A stretch of 64,000 nucleotides of DNA. Source: Tillandsia leiboldiana. Taxonomy: Eukaryota > Streptophyta > Magnoliopsida > Poales > Bromeliaceae. The stretch is taken from NCBI GenBank assembly GCA_029204045.2, contig CM055076.1:19718269-19782268 (forward strand), given 5' to 3'. Positions 1 to 10,897 of this stretch are shown in pieces. The position numbers were made by a program, and so were the translations under genes. How positions within the stretch are numbered: the first letter of the stretch is position 1; every line of letters begins with the position of its first letter. The notes beneath the pieces were generated by a model. The model searched no databases, was not told the origin of the DNA, and saw only the letters and a program-made list of their open reading frames with translations.

Positions 1-419
1 CCCTTGACGGCCTCCCTCAACCGCTTCAGTGTGTCATCGCTAAAGATACGATTAATGAAACTATCAATCTTTGTTTTGCATTCAGAGAGAATATTGCCAC
101 GCACCATGTCATCTCGATCTCGTATTCTCTTCTCCAGCTCGTAGTATTCCAGCTCGTCAAGCACGTTTTCTGCATTCTCCACGGCGTCTCTGAGCAACCA
201 CAGCCACTTATCCAGCCCCTTGTTCTGCATCATGGCCGGCGCATCCTCCTCGACTGCAGTCAACACTGCCTGGACCTGCGGAAGGGCGTATTGCAGCCGG
301 TCGAGCTCGTCCTGCATGCCGCTAGCTGCCGGGCACGTCTTGAGGTAGGATGAGCATCTGTCAATGAGATTCTCGATGATCGCCGACGCCACCGATTGGC
401 CTATGAAAGTTAAAGCCAT
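1..419 (-). CDS. CNL disease-resistance protein, N-terminal fragment
   Basis: Reading the minus strand from an ATG at 419 gives an open frame of 139 codons that leaves the window at base 1. It starts MALTFIGQSVASAIIENLID and continues through an amphipathic helical region with WLWLLRDAVENAENVLDELE, which fits the EDVID-like segment of the Rx N-terminal coiled-coil domain. The NB-ARC and LRR parts would lie beyond the window edge. Proteins of this family are cytoplasmic immune receptors; the N-terminal domain drives oligomerisation and signalling after effector recognition. The start is chosen because it is the first ATG, the frame is clean from there, and the leader just upstream (about 420-466) recurs beside an equivalent ATG at 55934. 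Related broken N-termini occur at 50.8, 55.9 and 62.3 kb, so this is probably a member of an NLR cluster. Whether the full gene is intact cannot be seen. Confidence 0.85.
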   Translation of the reverse strand, partial: MALTFIGQSVASAIIENLIDRCSSYLKTCPAASGMQDELDRLQYALPQVQAVLTAVEEDAPAMMQNKGLDKWLWLLRDAVENAENVLDELEYYELEKRIRDRDDMVRGNILSECKTKIDSFINRIFSDDTLKRLREAVK

Positions 420-2449
420 AATCCTCCAGATAGCTCTAAGTGCAGCTGCTTCACCACTGCTCAAGCAATCGATCAAACTCCTGCGGGAGTACAGAAATTG
501 GAGAAAGAGGAAAGAGATGTTCAACTTGCAAAGAAGAAAAATTTAGGAGGAATGCATATATGAGTTCTTGAATGCTGTCATCTAATATGGAGGAAGCTGA
601 GATTAGAATCTTGGAGACTTTTGCATGGCAAAGCAATAGAGTATGGTTGCTTTATTTGATTCCCCATGAAAAGAAAGGTGAAAAACTATTTTTCAAAATA
701 CGAAAAAAAAAGAAGAAAAAAAAAGAGAGTTTTTATATTTCTAATAAATAATTTGAAAGATGAAAAAACTATTTTCAAATAAAATTTTAAAAAATGTTAA
801 GAAAATTTTATTTTCTTTAGAAACTAAACAAGATAAAAAATAATAATAATATTCTGTCAAAAAATTATTTTTGAAATATTTAATCCAAAAAGTTTATGAA
901 TCTTGTTTGTTATTTTAGATAATATTTAATAATTCAAAACTGTATTAAATAAAGTGTGTCACATAAATATACCCACTTTATTTTTAAATAGGGGATGTTT
1001 AGTGTAGCTATTGAAAAGTAATTTTTAGGTTTAAAAGAGATTTTTGGCTTAATACTATGTTTGGCTCATAAATATGCCCACTTTTGAGCATTTTATTCTA
1101 ATTTTTAGAATCACTTTTTTTATTTTCAGAATCCAAAATAAAAAACAACTAAATAGGTACTTCTTAAAACCTAATACTGATTTTAAACACAAATTTTAAA
1201 TTTTTATTTTGATTTAAAATTTGTAATTTAAATTTAAATTTAACTTTTTAATTTTATATTTTATATTTTAAAATTTAACTTTTAAATTATAGATTTCAAA
1301 ATTTTAAATTTTAAATTTAGAGATTAAATTTCAAATCTCAAATTTTAAATTTCAAATTTCAAAATTTTAAATTTTAAATTTAGAATTTAAGATAAAATTA
1401 AAAATTTGAAATTTTAAAAATTAAAAATTAAAAATTTGAAATTTGAAATTTAAAATTATAAGTTTTAATTTTCAAATTACAAATTCTGAATTTTTAAAAT
1501 TCAAATTTTAAAATTTTAAAATTTTAAATTTTAAATTTTCAAATTTAATTTTGATATTTTAAATTTTAAATTTTAAAGTTTTAAATTATAAAAATGAAAA
1601 TTTTAAATTATAAATTTTCAAATTTTAAATTTATTTTAAAATTTTGAAATTGAAAATCAAAAGTTAGAATTCAAAATTCAAAATTTAAATTTTAAGTTTG
1701 TTGTGCACATTTAAAATTTAAATTATTTTAAAGCAAAATTTAGAAAAAAAAAATTTATTATTTGTAAACAGCTTTACAAAATTATTTCAAAAAAATCACC
1801 TTTCATTTAAATTCAGCCAAACAATGTACAACTTTTAATTAAAATTAATTCTCTAAATCAAAATTAATTCTGCATAAATTATCTTTTCGAAATGTAAACT
1901 AAAGGAGCCTGTAGATAAAAATATTTCGGATATTGCCCTGTATTTTAGTATTATTTTTATTTATTATATATTATGATAAAGAGAGATACTTCTATACATC
2001 ACTTTTAATGTCACTCTCTTACCACCACGGCTTATATACTTTAATCCAACAATACAAAATATTTGAAGTGACCGGTTAAACGGGTTGTGCACTCATCCGT
2101 ACTAATCTCAAGGATACTTTTGTTCATCTATTGCTTTACAAATCAGATATTTTTTTCAAATATTGTGACAGAAAAAATTACCTACTTGGTATAATGGTAC
2201 AACATGTAAATTGGACCAAGTAATCTAAAAATAAGCATTGCTCGACTTATTAAAAAAACATCTAAATTTTATAATACATGATATAAAGACATTTTAAATT
2301 ATTATAAAATATATTCAATAAATTATATATAAATTTTATAATTTTTATTATAAATTTTAGGAGCACGGTGTATAAGATGTACTTCTACACACGATGCAAG
2401 CAATAATTACTCACTGCTTTGACAAAGAAAAAGTAAAGGAAAATGCTAA
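420..2449. other. AT-rich upstream flank of the CNL gene
   Basis: No gene is visible. The first ~50 bases match, with few changes, the leader of the NLR relic at 55.93 kb. A block at about 905-1000 (around TTATTTTAGATAATA) recurs at 56.65 kb and 62.56 kb, so this flank belongs to a locally duplicated NLR-flanking segment. The region from 600 on is dominated by A/T. Confidence 0.6.
1190..1740. repeat. AT-rich low-complexity tract
   Basis: About 550 bases built almost entirely from variants of AAATTT and TTTAAA. A similar tract lies at 55160-55690, within the other NLR-flank copy. No open frame or known element is recognisable. Confidence 0.8.
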
Positions 2450-2586
2450 GTGTACATTTCAAATGGGTTGTTTATCATACATTCGAATGTGGTGAATTTT
2501 ATGGGTCACTTCAAAGTGACCGGTAACTAAGTCCCCACCCTTGGATGGATGAGGTGTATGATGTACATCCCTTACGAAATGTACAC
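2450..2586. mobile_element. MITE-like inverted-repeat element
   Basis: Two 31-bp arms, 2450-2480 and 2556-2586, are imperfect inverted repeats (about 25 of 31 positions pair); both outer ends read GTGTACATTTC inward. Inside is a second perfect hairpin, GGTCACTT-CA-AAGTGACC, near 2504-2521. There is no coding capacity. Further GTATGATGTA-type sequence continues to ~2625, so the true end may lie further right. No target duplication was confirmed and no superfamily can be named. Confidence 0.45.
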
Positions 2587-3720
2587 TCTTTTCGGGATGT
2601 ATGATGTATACCCCTTTCGGGCTGTACACGTAGCGAAAGTAAAAGCAAGATGTTTAATCTTCCGTAGAATACCCACAACTATAGATTATTTAAAATGAAA
2701 AGCACAACTTTAGTAGTACAATTTTAATTATTTGTAATTTTAAACTCAAACCCCCTAATTTATTGCAGTCGAGTTTCATGATCCAATGGCTAAATAATGA
2801 TTTGATGTTGATGTGATAATAAAATAATATTATAGTTATTTTTATATCATTAGCTATAATACAGCTATATCACTGTTATATCAATAATACGTTACTAGCC
2901 GACCAATTAAATTGATTTGTAAGACTTGAATATAATAAACTGTAAAATTTTAAACAAAAATCTTAATAAATTGAAGTTGGATGATCAAAGTTAAAATTCA
3001 ATTAGAAAGAATGTGATTTGTCATTATTTTAACTTTTTGAACATGAATAGTCAACCCAAAATTGACCTATTTGAGTTATGATTTATTTAATTGGATAGCT
3101 CAATTAGTGTAATATTGATATGATCATTCAATCCATCTAATTAAATAAGAGGTAAACTTAAACTTCGAATAACCTCCTAGTGGTTTCACTCAGTTTTACT
3201 TTATGCCAATGATTCAAAAGGTTTAACTTTGCGTTCTTGTGATTTAATTTTTATTTTATCAAAAAATTTTATATCAAAATAAGATGGTGAAGTAAAAAGT
3301 TTAAAAGAACGATAAAGTAGCAAAGTAAAATATATGCTAAACTACATGGAGGCAAAGTGATTTTTTTTAAGCCATGGAGTGCCAAAGTAAAAATAAGCTA
3401 AATCATAAGAAGGCAAAGTGAAACTTTTTTAACTAGGAGGATGATAAAATAAAAATAAGCTATACCATAGGAGGCCAATTTGAAGTTTATTCTTAAATAA
3501 ATCCACTTCTTCCAATATAACAACCCATCAATTGGACCCATTTTGAATCATCGGGCATTTTTCTAACCCAATATGCAAATCCAACTTGTTTTGTCTAAAA
3601 ATCATAATTCCAACGTTAAGCTAAAAAATCATCCAAAACTTCTTAGATTTAATATATTATGACCAAAATCAACTTGTATTTAGACATAAATTATTCAAAT
3701 CAAATTGGTCTAATAGGTTC
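2587..3720. other. AT-rich intergenic sequence, nothing recognised
   Basis: No open frame, RNA gene or recognisable element. Around 3165-3490 a loosely repeated phrase about AAGGCAAAGTGAA appears three or four times, suggesting a degenerate short tandem array. Confidence 0.4.
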
Positions 3721-4904
3721 AGGTCAAAATTGCACCTCACATAGAGAGAAAGAGGGCTCGGCCCTCTTCCTCTCCTACTTTCGCTCTCCCTCTCTCTCTC
3801 TCTCCGTAAAACTCACGCCTTGGGGGAGTTCGAGCTCATGGATCACGTGGGAGCGTCGGATTGAGCTTTTGCATGGTAGCTCGGTAAACTTTACAGCCAC
3901 ATTAAGGGTTTTAGGTCTCGAGTTCAGATTTTGGTAAATCCTTTTAAATTTAGATTCTAGTATTCCCTAAAGGCTTCTACGCCTATTTGATCGTAGATTC
4001 TCCGAAACTTAAGTAGGATTTTTAGAAAAATGGATTTTAGGGTTAGGTTTGGGGCTTCTAGGTTTTTGGGGCTTTAGCCCCAAATTGATTGTGTTATTCT
4101 CTAATTGAATGTTAGAGAAGAGCCCTATGCAACTTTAATTTGAAAAGCGATGTGCGTCGGCGAGCAATTTCGCGTAACGAACCAAATCGGGCAGAAGCAA
4201 CCATACGTACTCCTCCGGTGCGCATTTTGCCATAGGAGCCTAATAGTAAGTGTCTACAAACAATCGAGAGCATAACGAGGTGGGTTCTGCTCCACGGAAG
4301 AGATAAGATCACCTCTCATGTCTTGAGAGAAAAGTTGATAAATTTAATATTATTTTATTGATGCGAGTAATGATAGGTTAATTGGTAAATTAAGTAGGTA
4401 TAGGATGTATAGTACTTGAAATAAAGTAACTACCAGTGGACATGAAATATAGGCGTAAAAAAATATATAAGGATATATACGTATGCCAAGATAGAGACAA
4501 GCTTGTAGACCTATGTAGTGGACCAGTAAAGTAGGTTGACATACTCTAGAAATTAGAGAACTCAACAATGAACTAGTGAACATAGTGTCAAGGAAACGTA
4601 GGTTGGAAACATAGTGGAAGGTAGACCACTTGGACAAGTTGAATATAGAACCTAAAGTCGTGTGAACTTAGGTGGGAAAGACATTGACCATGTGTCTTGA
4701 AACATAGATTAGACATCTAGCGGTTAGAGTGCAACAGAGATCGTGGACCTAGAGAGGTCAATAATATAGGGTTAATAGTGAACCCCTGAGACCTAAACAA
4801 AGGTGATTCCGAAATCCTAGGATTTGTGACTGTGGGTGTACGACTTGTTCCTCGCTCAGTAGAGGATTCTCGATCACGGGTATATGACAGGTTTCTCTCA
4901 TGTT
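3721..4904 (+). other. Probable LTR or leader of a degenerate Gypsy element
   Basis: A (CT)n tract near 3786-3806 is followed by sequence that resembles the transcribed part of long plant Gypsy LTRs: a pyrimidine-rich start, a GC-richer stretch, then donor-like TTTTGGTAAATCC near 3930. It leads into tandem repeats and a gag fragment on the same strand, so it is probably the 5' part of that element. LTR ends and a primer-binding site were not found, so the left boundary is open. Confidence 0.4.
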
Positions 4905-5172
4905 AAGAATTTCTCAACCGAGGGAGTACGACATGTTCCTCTCCTTATAGGTAATCTATAGACTGTGGGTGTACGACAGACTCCTCTCCCAATCGGTGAC
5001 TAATAATCCACAGGTGCGCGACAGGTTCCTCTCCCGTTAAGAATTTCTCAACCGAGGGAGTACGACATGTTCCTCTCTTAACAGGTAATCTATAGATTGC
5101 GGGTGTACAACAGACTCCTCTCCCAATTGGTGACTAATAATCCACAGGTGCACAACATGTTCCTCTCTTGGT
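4905..5172 (+). repeat. 134-bp tandem repeat, two copies
   Basis: The phrase TCTCAACCGAGGGAGTACGA recurs at 4912 and 5046, a period of 134 bp, with most of the unit conserved over two copies. Each unit contains about three sub-repeats of roughly 45 bp built around GTACGACAxxxTCCTCTC. It lies directly upstream of the gag fragment. Confidence 0.7.
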
Positions 5173-5321
5173 GGATTGTTTATTGGACCAAGAGTATACG
5201 GCATGCTTCTCACTCGTCAGTTGTACTACCCAGGATTGACTCAAGATTGAGTTGGGTACTTGGCTAAGGTAATAGTTACTTATGTTAGGATGGATAGAAA
5301 TGGATAGTGAAATAGAAGTAA

Positions 5322-6014
5322 ATGTATAGTGACTGGAAGCTAGAAAAATGGGATCTCTCGGTGCAGGAATACAAGCGGGAATTCTCTCATATGGTTAATA
5401 ACTGCATTCCGTATGTGGTGCGAGACGACAAGGACAAGGCCGATTGCTTCGAGCGGGGACTTTGGTCAGAAATCTTCAAGGTTGTGCATGTCATCAAATT
5501 GCAAACCTTTGTCGAGGTTCTATATCGGGCCTTGTGGGTGGAGCAAGGTAATGTAATAGCGCAGGAGGAGTGCGAGTCCTATGACTTGGATAAAGAAGTA
5601 AGGCAACAGTCAGGTGCTATGGGTGGTCAATGGATCATCAGATGACCCCCGAGGCACTCGTAGTCGCAATCCAAGACCCCGGAGGTATCCGCTGCTAGGT
5701 CCTTGATGGGGTGTGTTATTTGTGGTGGATCCCATCAGGCTCGGCAATGCATGTTGCGAGAGGGTTGGTATGTCAGGTGTGGGCAGCTGGGTCACACGAA
5801 GTATGATTTTCCCCTGGAGGATAACCAGGCCCCATCGGTCTCAATGGCATTTTTCTCTCCAGGACAACCTGTGGGTATGCTACGCAGCAAGGTCTATAGG
5901 ACGTGCAAAAAGGTCAAGATGATCGGAAGGTTCGCGACAGGCGCCAAGTGGCTGTGGGTTTGCGACCCAGGAGGAGGAACCTACTATTGCCAGAGAGAAG
6001 AAACCCACTATTGA
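5322..6014 (+). pseudogene. Gypsy gag fragment, broken
   Basis: The first open stretch (5322-5645) aligns by eye with the retrotransposon gag domain of the intact chromovirus at 15.8-16.7 kb; the FERGLWSEIFKVV segment matches FERGLRRDIYQLV there. After in-frame stops at 5643 and just beyond, the same frame resumes near 5703 with a CCHC zinc knuckle, CVICGGSHQARQC, and a second knuckle that has lost its cysteines (RCGQLGHTKYDFP). Gag forms the particle and binds RNA through these knuckles. No protease or pol follows: at about 5985 the sequence passes into a segment repeated at 10.9 kb. It is a dead fragment of an old Gypsy element. Confidence 0.75.
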
Positions 6015-7649
6015 CTATGACACTATTGTAGGTATGGTTTAAATTATACAATCATACATACAGAGCATAAATTGACACAAGAGCATTGCATCTATTATTA
6101 GTTGGTTGCCTGCTATTACTCATAGGTAGATGAGGGTAGGGACCATTTGGATTGAGCGGGTATAAGTACACGAGCATGCTTGTGTTGTAAGAGTGTGTAT
6201 TGCCTGTTGGTAGGTATAGGCGAATTGATCATGCCGACAAATTACCGGTGTGGAGCCGGAGTTAGGGCTCGACGTAGTGGTGAGGGACGATGTGTCTCTA
6301 GCCTTGCGCAATGGTTAGTGCAGAGGCAGAGTCGTGAAGTCCTAATGTCTAGAGTGAGACAAACTCATGTGCCGAGAGCATGGGATTTCGCTCTTGGTGG
6401 TTGTAGTGACCGCGCTGCATTCGGTGAATACTGATCAAGTATGGCTGTAACGCTACTTAGCGACGATGGTAGTAGTGCAAGACGAGATTTCAACATTTGA
6501 AAGTATCTTGATAGTTCGGGAATTTCTGGATGAGGCTTCGATGTAATGGTAGTAGGGGTGAAACCACTATCGTTGAGTTAGTATGATAATCGCCAAGATT
6601 AGGTGAGTCGGTCTTGTAGTATCTCCGCCGAGGTAAAGGAGTACACTTGTGTAGTGATCGAGCTTAAGCCAGGTTGCTTAACGCGTATGGTTAATGTAGA
6701 TAGGTTAGGAGCGTAGGATGCTTGAGTATAGGTGCTCATAGAGCATAGGTTACATTCAGCCGAGAGGGTTTGTTGGCAGCAGCACTTAAGCGGTTGCTAA
6801 GTGTGAAGCGAGCCAAGAATTGCTCAAAGGGATGGTGGCATTAGCTAAGATCTTATGAGCCGTTAGAGTTATGTGTCGCTCAGTATAGCGGTTGGCCATA
6901 GGACGACGGTTAGCGGGTGTTGCTCAGGGACGATCCGTGCCCGAACCATGCATTGACTGTGAAGCCAGTCGCCTTGGAGCAAGGCAAAGTCAGCTCTGTG
7001 ATAGTGGCCTGAAACCCAAGGATAGGGCTCGGTAGGGACTTATGGTCGGGGCGGTAGTCCGAGCTATGACCCGGGGATGTAGAATATCACGTGTTAGGGT
7101 GTTAATGCACCAAAGGGTATAGTATGACCCAAATTGTAAGGTCGGATATGATTAGGACTCACTCTTAATCTGGAGTAAGGATCCTATTGTGCAGTGATTT
7201 GGTCTTCAAGTGTGCGACGGTTGTTGCACGGTGTTGAGCCGGATATTAAACAATAAGCCTAGGTCTGATCATGGCTTTGTGGACCTCTTATAGCGATCCG
7301 AGACAAACGGTGAGCCGAGGGCTTGTGTGATGAAAGCGTTAGTATTATGCAGGAAAAAACCGAGGGTAGTGACCAAGGAGCAGAGGCTCAGTCATGCCAC
7401 GCGCCTGATTGACCGCAATATTGAGTGTCGCCGTGGTGACGAAATTGGATTTGCAAACTAAGTGTTCATATAGATCCATCGTCAGTGTGACATTAGGTTA
7501 GTTGTCGGCTATGTAAACCTACCAACGTGCTTCTTACGAGATGTTGAGTTAGTAAAAGCTGCAGGTAGAAGAAGAACAGTGCTCCAAAGTGAGTACTTAC
7601 CGATGGATGTGCCGGACTAGGTCATCTCGAAATACGGTTGGAAGTTTCC
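5985..7649 (+). repeat. Degenerate Gypsy internal segment, copy 1
   Basis: This 1.66-kb stretch is almost identical to 10904-12356 plus 23830-24046, the second copy being split by the intact Gypsy. It holds no long open frame and I do not recognise a domain. The single GTGGT at 7433-7437 is the uninterrupted form of the site where the intact element landed in copy 2. It ends in a 16-bp phrase, ACGGTTGGAAGTTTCC (7634-7649), where B-family LTR sequence begins. Confidence 0.75.
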
Positions 7650-9140
7650 CAGGAAAGTGGAATAGGATCCCAAGGTTAAAGAAGTGAACAAATACAACCC
7701 TAGAAAGTCATAGGGTGTCTGGGCAATTGGACAATAACTTTAACTTCAATTTGAGTTAAGTAAATGAAAGTGAAATGATATGAGTCCAGGAGACTCTTAG
7801 TTATCCTTATGGCGAGACCTAGGATAAGAGGTAAATTATTGTAAAAAGGCAAAGTTTAAAAGCAAGCTAAAAGTGGCTAAGAAATATAAAGAAAATGTAA
7901 ATGGCGCCTTCGAATTTGAGACTCGTCAAGTGGAGCAGGACTCTCTGGGCAGTGACCCGTTGGACGAGGTACTTTCGAAAGGCTTAAAGTGAAAGCAAAG
8001 AGCTAAATGCTCAAAGGAAAGAGAAAGAGATTTGCCAGTGGCAAAAGGGAGCTACAAGCTCGAATAAGAAAGAAAAGCAAGTGTTCAAAGGCAAAGAGGC
8101 TAAGAACTAAAGCAAAAAGAGAAAGAAAAAGAAAAGAAAAGAAAGAAAATATAAAGATAAAACGAGCGTACCTTCGGGGGTAAAAAGTAGCCTTGTCGGA
8201 GCCAAGGGCAGTGTCCCTCTCCCGGGCAGTGACCCGTAGGACAAGTTCCCCGTTGGGCGGGGTAGCACTTGCGGGTGCTATCGGCAACCTTAGAAGTCTT
8301 ATCTTATGGTAGCAGGACTACCGGGCTGGGGCCCGTTGGATAAGAATTTCTGAGGGTTAACTTGAACTAAAGCACCAGAATTTAAAGAATAAAGAGAAAT
8401 TAGAGTGGCCAAGGTGGCCGGGTTAGTTTGACCCTATATACAGCGGCATAGTGGTCGAGTTGGTGCTTAGCAGTCTAGTGTGGCTAGACAAGAGTAGTGA
8501 TGGTTGATGATTATACACAGATAGTGTAGTGATATATTATGTTGCATAACCGCATTTTGATATTGAGGATTTTAGTTTCCTAGCACTATTATTATTGCTT
8601 CCATTGGACCAAGTGGTGTAGGACACTTTTTCTCGGTGGTTGAACCCACTGGGAACTCTGTCAGGAGTTCTCACACCCCTTGGGTGCACCCCCCCACAGG
8701 TTCAGGTATGGATACAGCGGACGAGACGGTTCAGATGCAGACGGCGAGGCATACGTCAGGGGCAAGGGCCCAGCAGCATAGAGACCTAGAGGGTCTAGCA
8801 GAGGTATCCCTTTTATATATTTCTTGAGTGAACTTTGTAGGGTGAGGAATTTATGTAAAAGAGTTGTAATAATTTTATTTGCAAGTTCAGAAATGTAAAG
8901 TGTAATAAATTTAAGTTATGGTTCACTCTTGTATGCTTTCATTATCGTTTAAACTGTTTGTTTATAAAATGAAAGTTCAAATTTATAGTGATTTTCAGTA
9001 CTCTGATATTGAGCTTCCGCATATACTTGTTGTATGATTATGGATGTTACCGTTCCTTTCGGGTAGTGAAAGGTCATACCCGATAGGCGGGTCTGTTGGC
9101 GTGCCCGAACCGTACAAATTGGCGGACTCGGGGCGTGACA
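7650..9140 (+). repeat. B-family LTR, 3' part, copy 1
   Basis: Matches the last ~1.49 kb of the solo LTR at 50903-54674 and ends with the same GGGGCGTGACA. A primer-binding site follows directly, so this is the 3' end of a 5' LTR. Its 5' two-thirds are missing, replaced by unrelated internal sequence. The purine-rich tract near 8000-8160 gives spurious long frames on the minus strand. A conserved hairpin lies at 8651-8672. Confidence 0.85.
8651..8672 (+). promoter_or_regulatory. Covarying LTR hairpin (B family)
   Basis: Stem GGGAACTC / GAGTTCTC with loop TGTCAG, preceded by CCCACT and followed by ACACCCC, then CCCCCCCACAG 28 bp on. Identical copies are at 25047-25068 and 54185-54206. Equivalent hairpins with different stem bases occur in the intact Gypsy LTR and in the D LTR. 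Confidence 0.7.
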
Positions 9141-9148
9141 GATTAGAG

Positions 9149-9160
9149 TGGTATCAGAGC
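9149..9160 (+). other. Primer-binding site, initiator tRNA-Met type
   Basis: TGGTATCAGAGC, complementary to the 3' end of plant initiator tRNA-Met, 8 bp after the LTR end. The same sequence recurs at 25545-25556 (B copy 2) and 15512-15523 (intact Gypsy). Confidence 0.85.
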
Positions 9161-9318
9161 CTAGGAATAGTCCTAGGTGGTTAGCAACCTTAGGGAGACC
9201 CTAGGGATTAGCACGAGAGAGTGTGTGGATTATTGGGCGAAAGTAATTGATTGATTATTGTTGTTCCCAAAAAGGATATTGGGACTGATCGAGGGCGACG
9301 AGCTTTCATCCTTCGGAT

Positions 9319-9344
9319 ATTACGTTGGCGGCCGACAACGTAAT
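9319..9344 (+). ncRNA. Dimer-initiation-like hairpin in the leader (B family)
   Basis: Stem ATTACGTTG / CAACGTAAT (9 bp, perfect) enclosing the loop G-CGGCCG-A, whose six middle bases are self-complementary. An outer stem TTTCATC (9304-9310) / GATGAAA (9351-9357) extends it. It lies 179 nt after the LTR end. An identical copy is at 25715-25740, and a covarying homologue is at 15683-15708 in the intact element. Confidence 0.65.
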
Positions 9345-9884
9345 GTTGGAGATGAAAAGGAGTACCCTCTTATACTTTCGCATTATTGGGTCGACGAGCC
9401 TTTTTGTCGGTGTATAGACTGCGCGTTGCTCAAATGGCTAAATTTGGGCTGGTTGTGTCGTTGTGGTGTGCATATTAGCGATGACACCACATAGGGAGAC
9501 GCACCTGTTTTGACCCGAGTCACGAGAGGGCTCGGGGTCAAACGACGTATACGAGCTGCGATAGCAGGGAACCGCATCTGTTGGAGTGGTCCAGCAGCAG
9601 GTCAGACTTCTTGCCGTCGGCGGAAATCCCCCGCCGATAGGAAGACAGGTTTCGACGCCTAAGAGTAACGTCAGCGTGACAGTTGGAGCAGATAGATGGG
9701 CTCCAGTGACTGATAGCGCAACAAGTTGAGGCTGCATAAATGACGCATAGGTATACGGCGTCGCCGCCCGTAGGGGCGACAGTAAAGAAATGGCCGTGGC
9801 CGCCGAACTTTTGTCGGCGCAGCCAACACCTTCAGCATAGGGTGTTTTACGCTTGTGTCAGCTAGGTTGCTGGCAAAGTATGGG

Positions 9885-9984
9885 NNNNNNNNNNNNNNNN
9901 NNNNNNNNNNNNNNNNNNNNNNNNNNNNNNNNNNNNNNNNNNNNNNNNNNNNNNNNNNNNNNNNNNNNNNNNNNNNNNNNNNNN
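9885..9984. other. Assembly gap, 100 N
   Basis: Exactly 100 N, a conventional placeholder for a gap of unknown size. It falls inside the B-family internal region. Left and right contigs both carry the same internal-segment plus LTR-part junction, so the join may be misplaced. Confidence 0.95.
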
Positions 9985-10463
9985 CCTATTGGATCGTGGT
10001 CTGCGGACCTATTAATAGACCTAGATATCGGGTTAGCTGATAACCCGTGGACATGGAGCGCTTGTAGCGTGTGTGATAGTTGAGGACTCGTGGATTGGCC
10101 TTTACCCTCCACATTAGGCAGCTGAGCGACCGAAAAATGCGGTAAGTGTAACTGGTTGCAGATGCAACCTCGTTGTGAAAAAGATGATGGCGAAATTAAA
10201 GTGGAAATTTCGCAAACAAAGACTGGGTCATTCGTGGCAATTGAGAGAGCAAGTGCTCAGCGGTGTCTTTCGCCTACTTAGTGAAAATGGCCAGACATCA
10301 GGTTTGAGATTTCCCCTGGTTGGAAATGGGGATCCACGAATGAGCTGTTCGTGTAGTTTTAGTGAGCCCAGTAGTGAGGGCAAGATTTCCTCCCTCTCGA
10401 TCAAGTAGGAGTCGAGATGTGATTCAAGTTTCGAGGACGAAACTTATTTTAAGGGGGGTAGAA
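9985..10463 (+). other. B-family internal 3' end with PPT
   Basis: Degenerate internal tail with no surviving domain. It ends with a perfect hairpin, AAGTTTCG-AGGA-CGAAACTT, at 10426-10445, and a polypurine tract around AAGGGGGGTAGAA (10451-10463) directly before the LTR start. The PPT primes plus-strand DNA synthesis during reverse transcription. Confidence 0.75.
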
Positions 10464-10897
10464 TGTAAAGTACCGGATTTTCGGCACATAAATAAATGTA
10501 AATAAAGGTGGTATGAAATACTAGTGTTATGAAAGTTGGGGAAGTAAGGAACATTTGGACGCGAGTTGGGCCCAAATCGGGTTAAAATGGAGAGATCTAA
10601 AAATTTATTTGAGAAAGGGGACTCAGATTTTTAGTGGAAAATTCACAGTGTCGGAAAATTCTGAGAAAATTACGGGAGCCCCGTAAATATGTTTTAAGGC
10701 CACCAAAAAAGTTTCGCGTTAATCGGAGGCCGGATAGTGAGAACGGGCTCCGCCAACAGTGTCAAAAAATTCTAAGAAAATTACGGAAGCTTCATAATTA
10801 TGTTTTAAGGTTCCAGGAAAAATTTCGCGTGGATCGGATACCCGGATTGCGAGAACGGGGTCCGCAAGTGATTCTGGGTACAACGGGACTTTTGGTG
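10464..10897 (+). repeat. B-family LTR, 5' part
   Basis: Starts TGTAAAGTACCGG after the PPT and matches the first ~435 bp of the solo LTR at 50903. It then breaks off at a GACCCA micro-homology into the internal segment that also occurs at 5985. The middle ~1.85 kb of the LTR is absent here. Confidence 0.8.

Larger units (their letters stand above)
9141..9884 (+). other. B-family 5' leader and start of internal region
   Basis: Begins immediately after the LTR with the primer-binding site. It matches 25537-26012 up to about 9628 and then continues with sequence not seen elsewhere until the assembly gap. The dimerisation-like hairpin at 9319-9344 is inside. No gag frame survives. Confidence 0.7.

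Noticed and set aside
5985..7649. A coding pol region between the gag fragment and the B LTR
   Set aside because: No protease, RT or integrase motif found in any frame by eye; stops are frequent. Kept only as degenerate internal sequence.
8003..8287. A 94-residue minus-strand frame repeated at 24400 and 53537 with hydrophobic Phe/Leu runs
   Set aside because: It is the reverse of a purine-rich tract in the B LTR; no start context or homology, and repetition follows the LTR copies.
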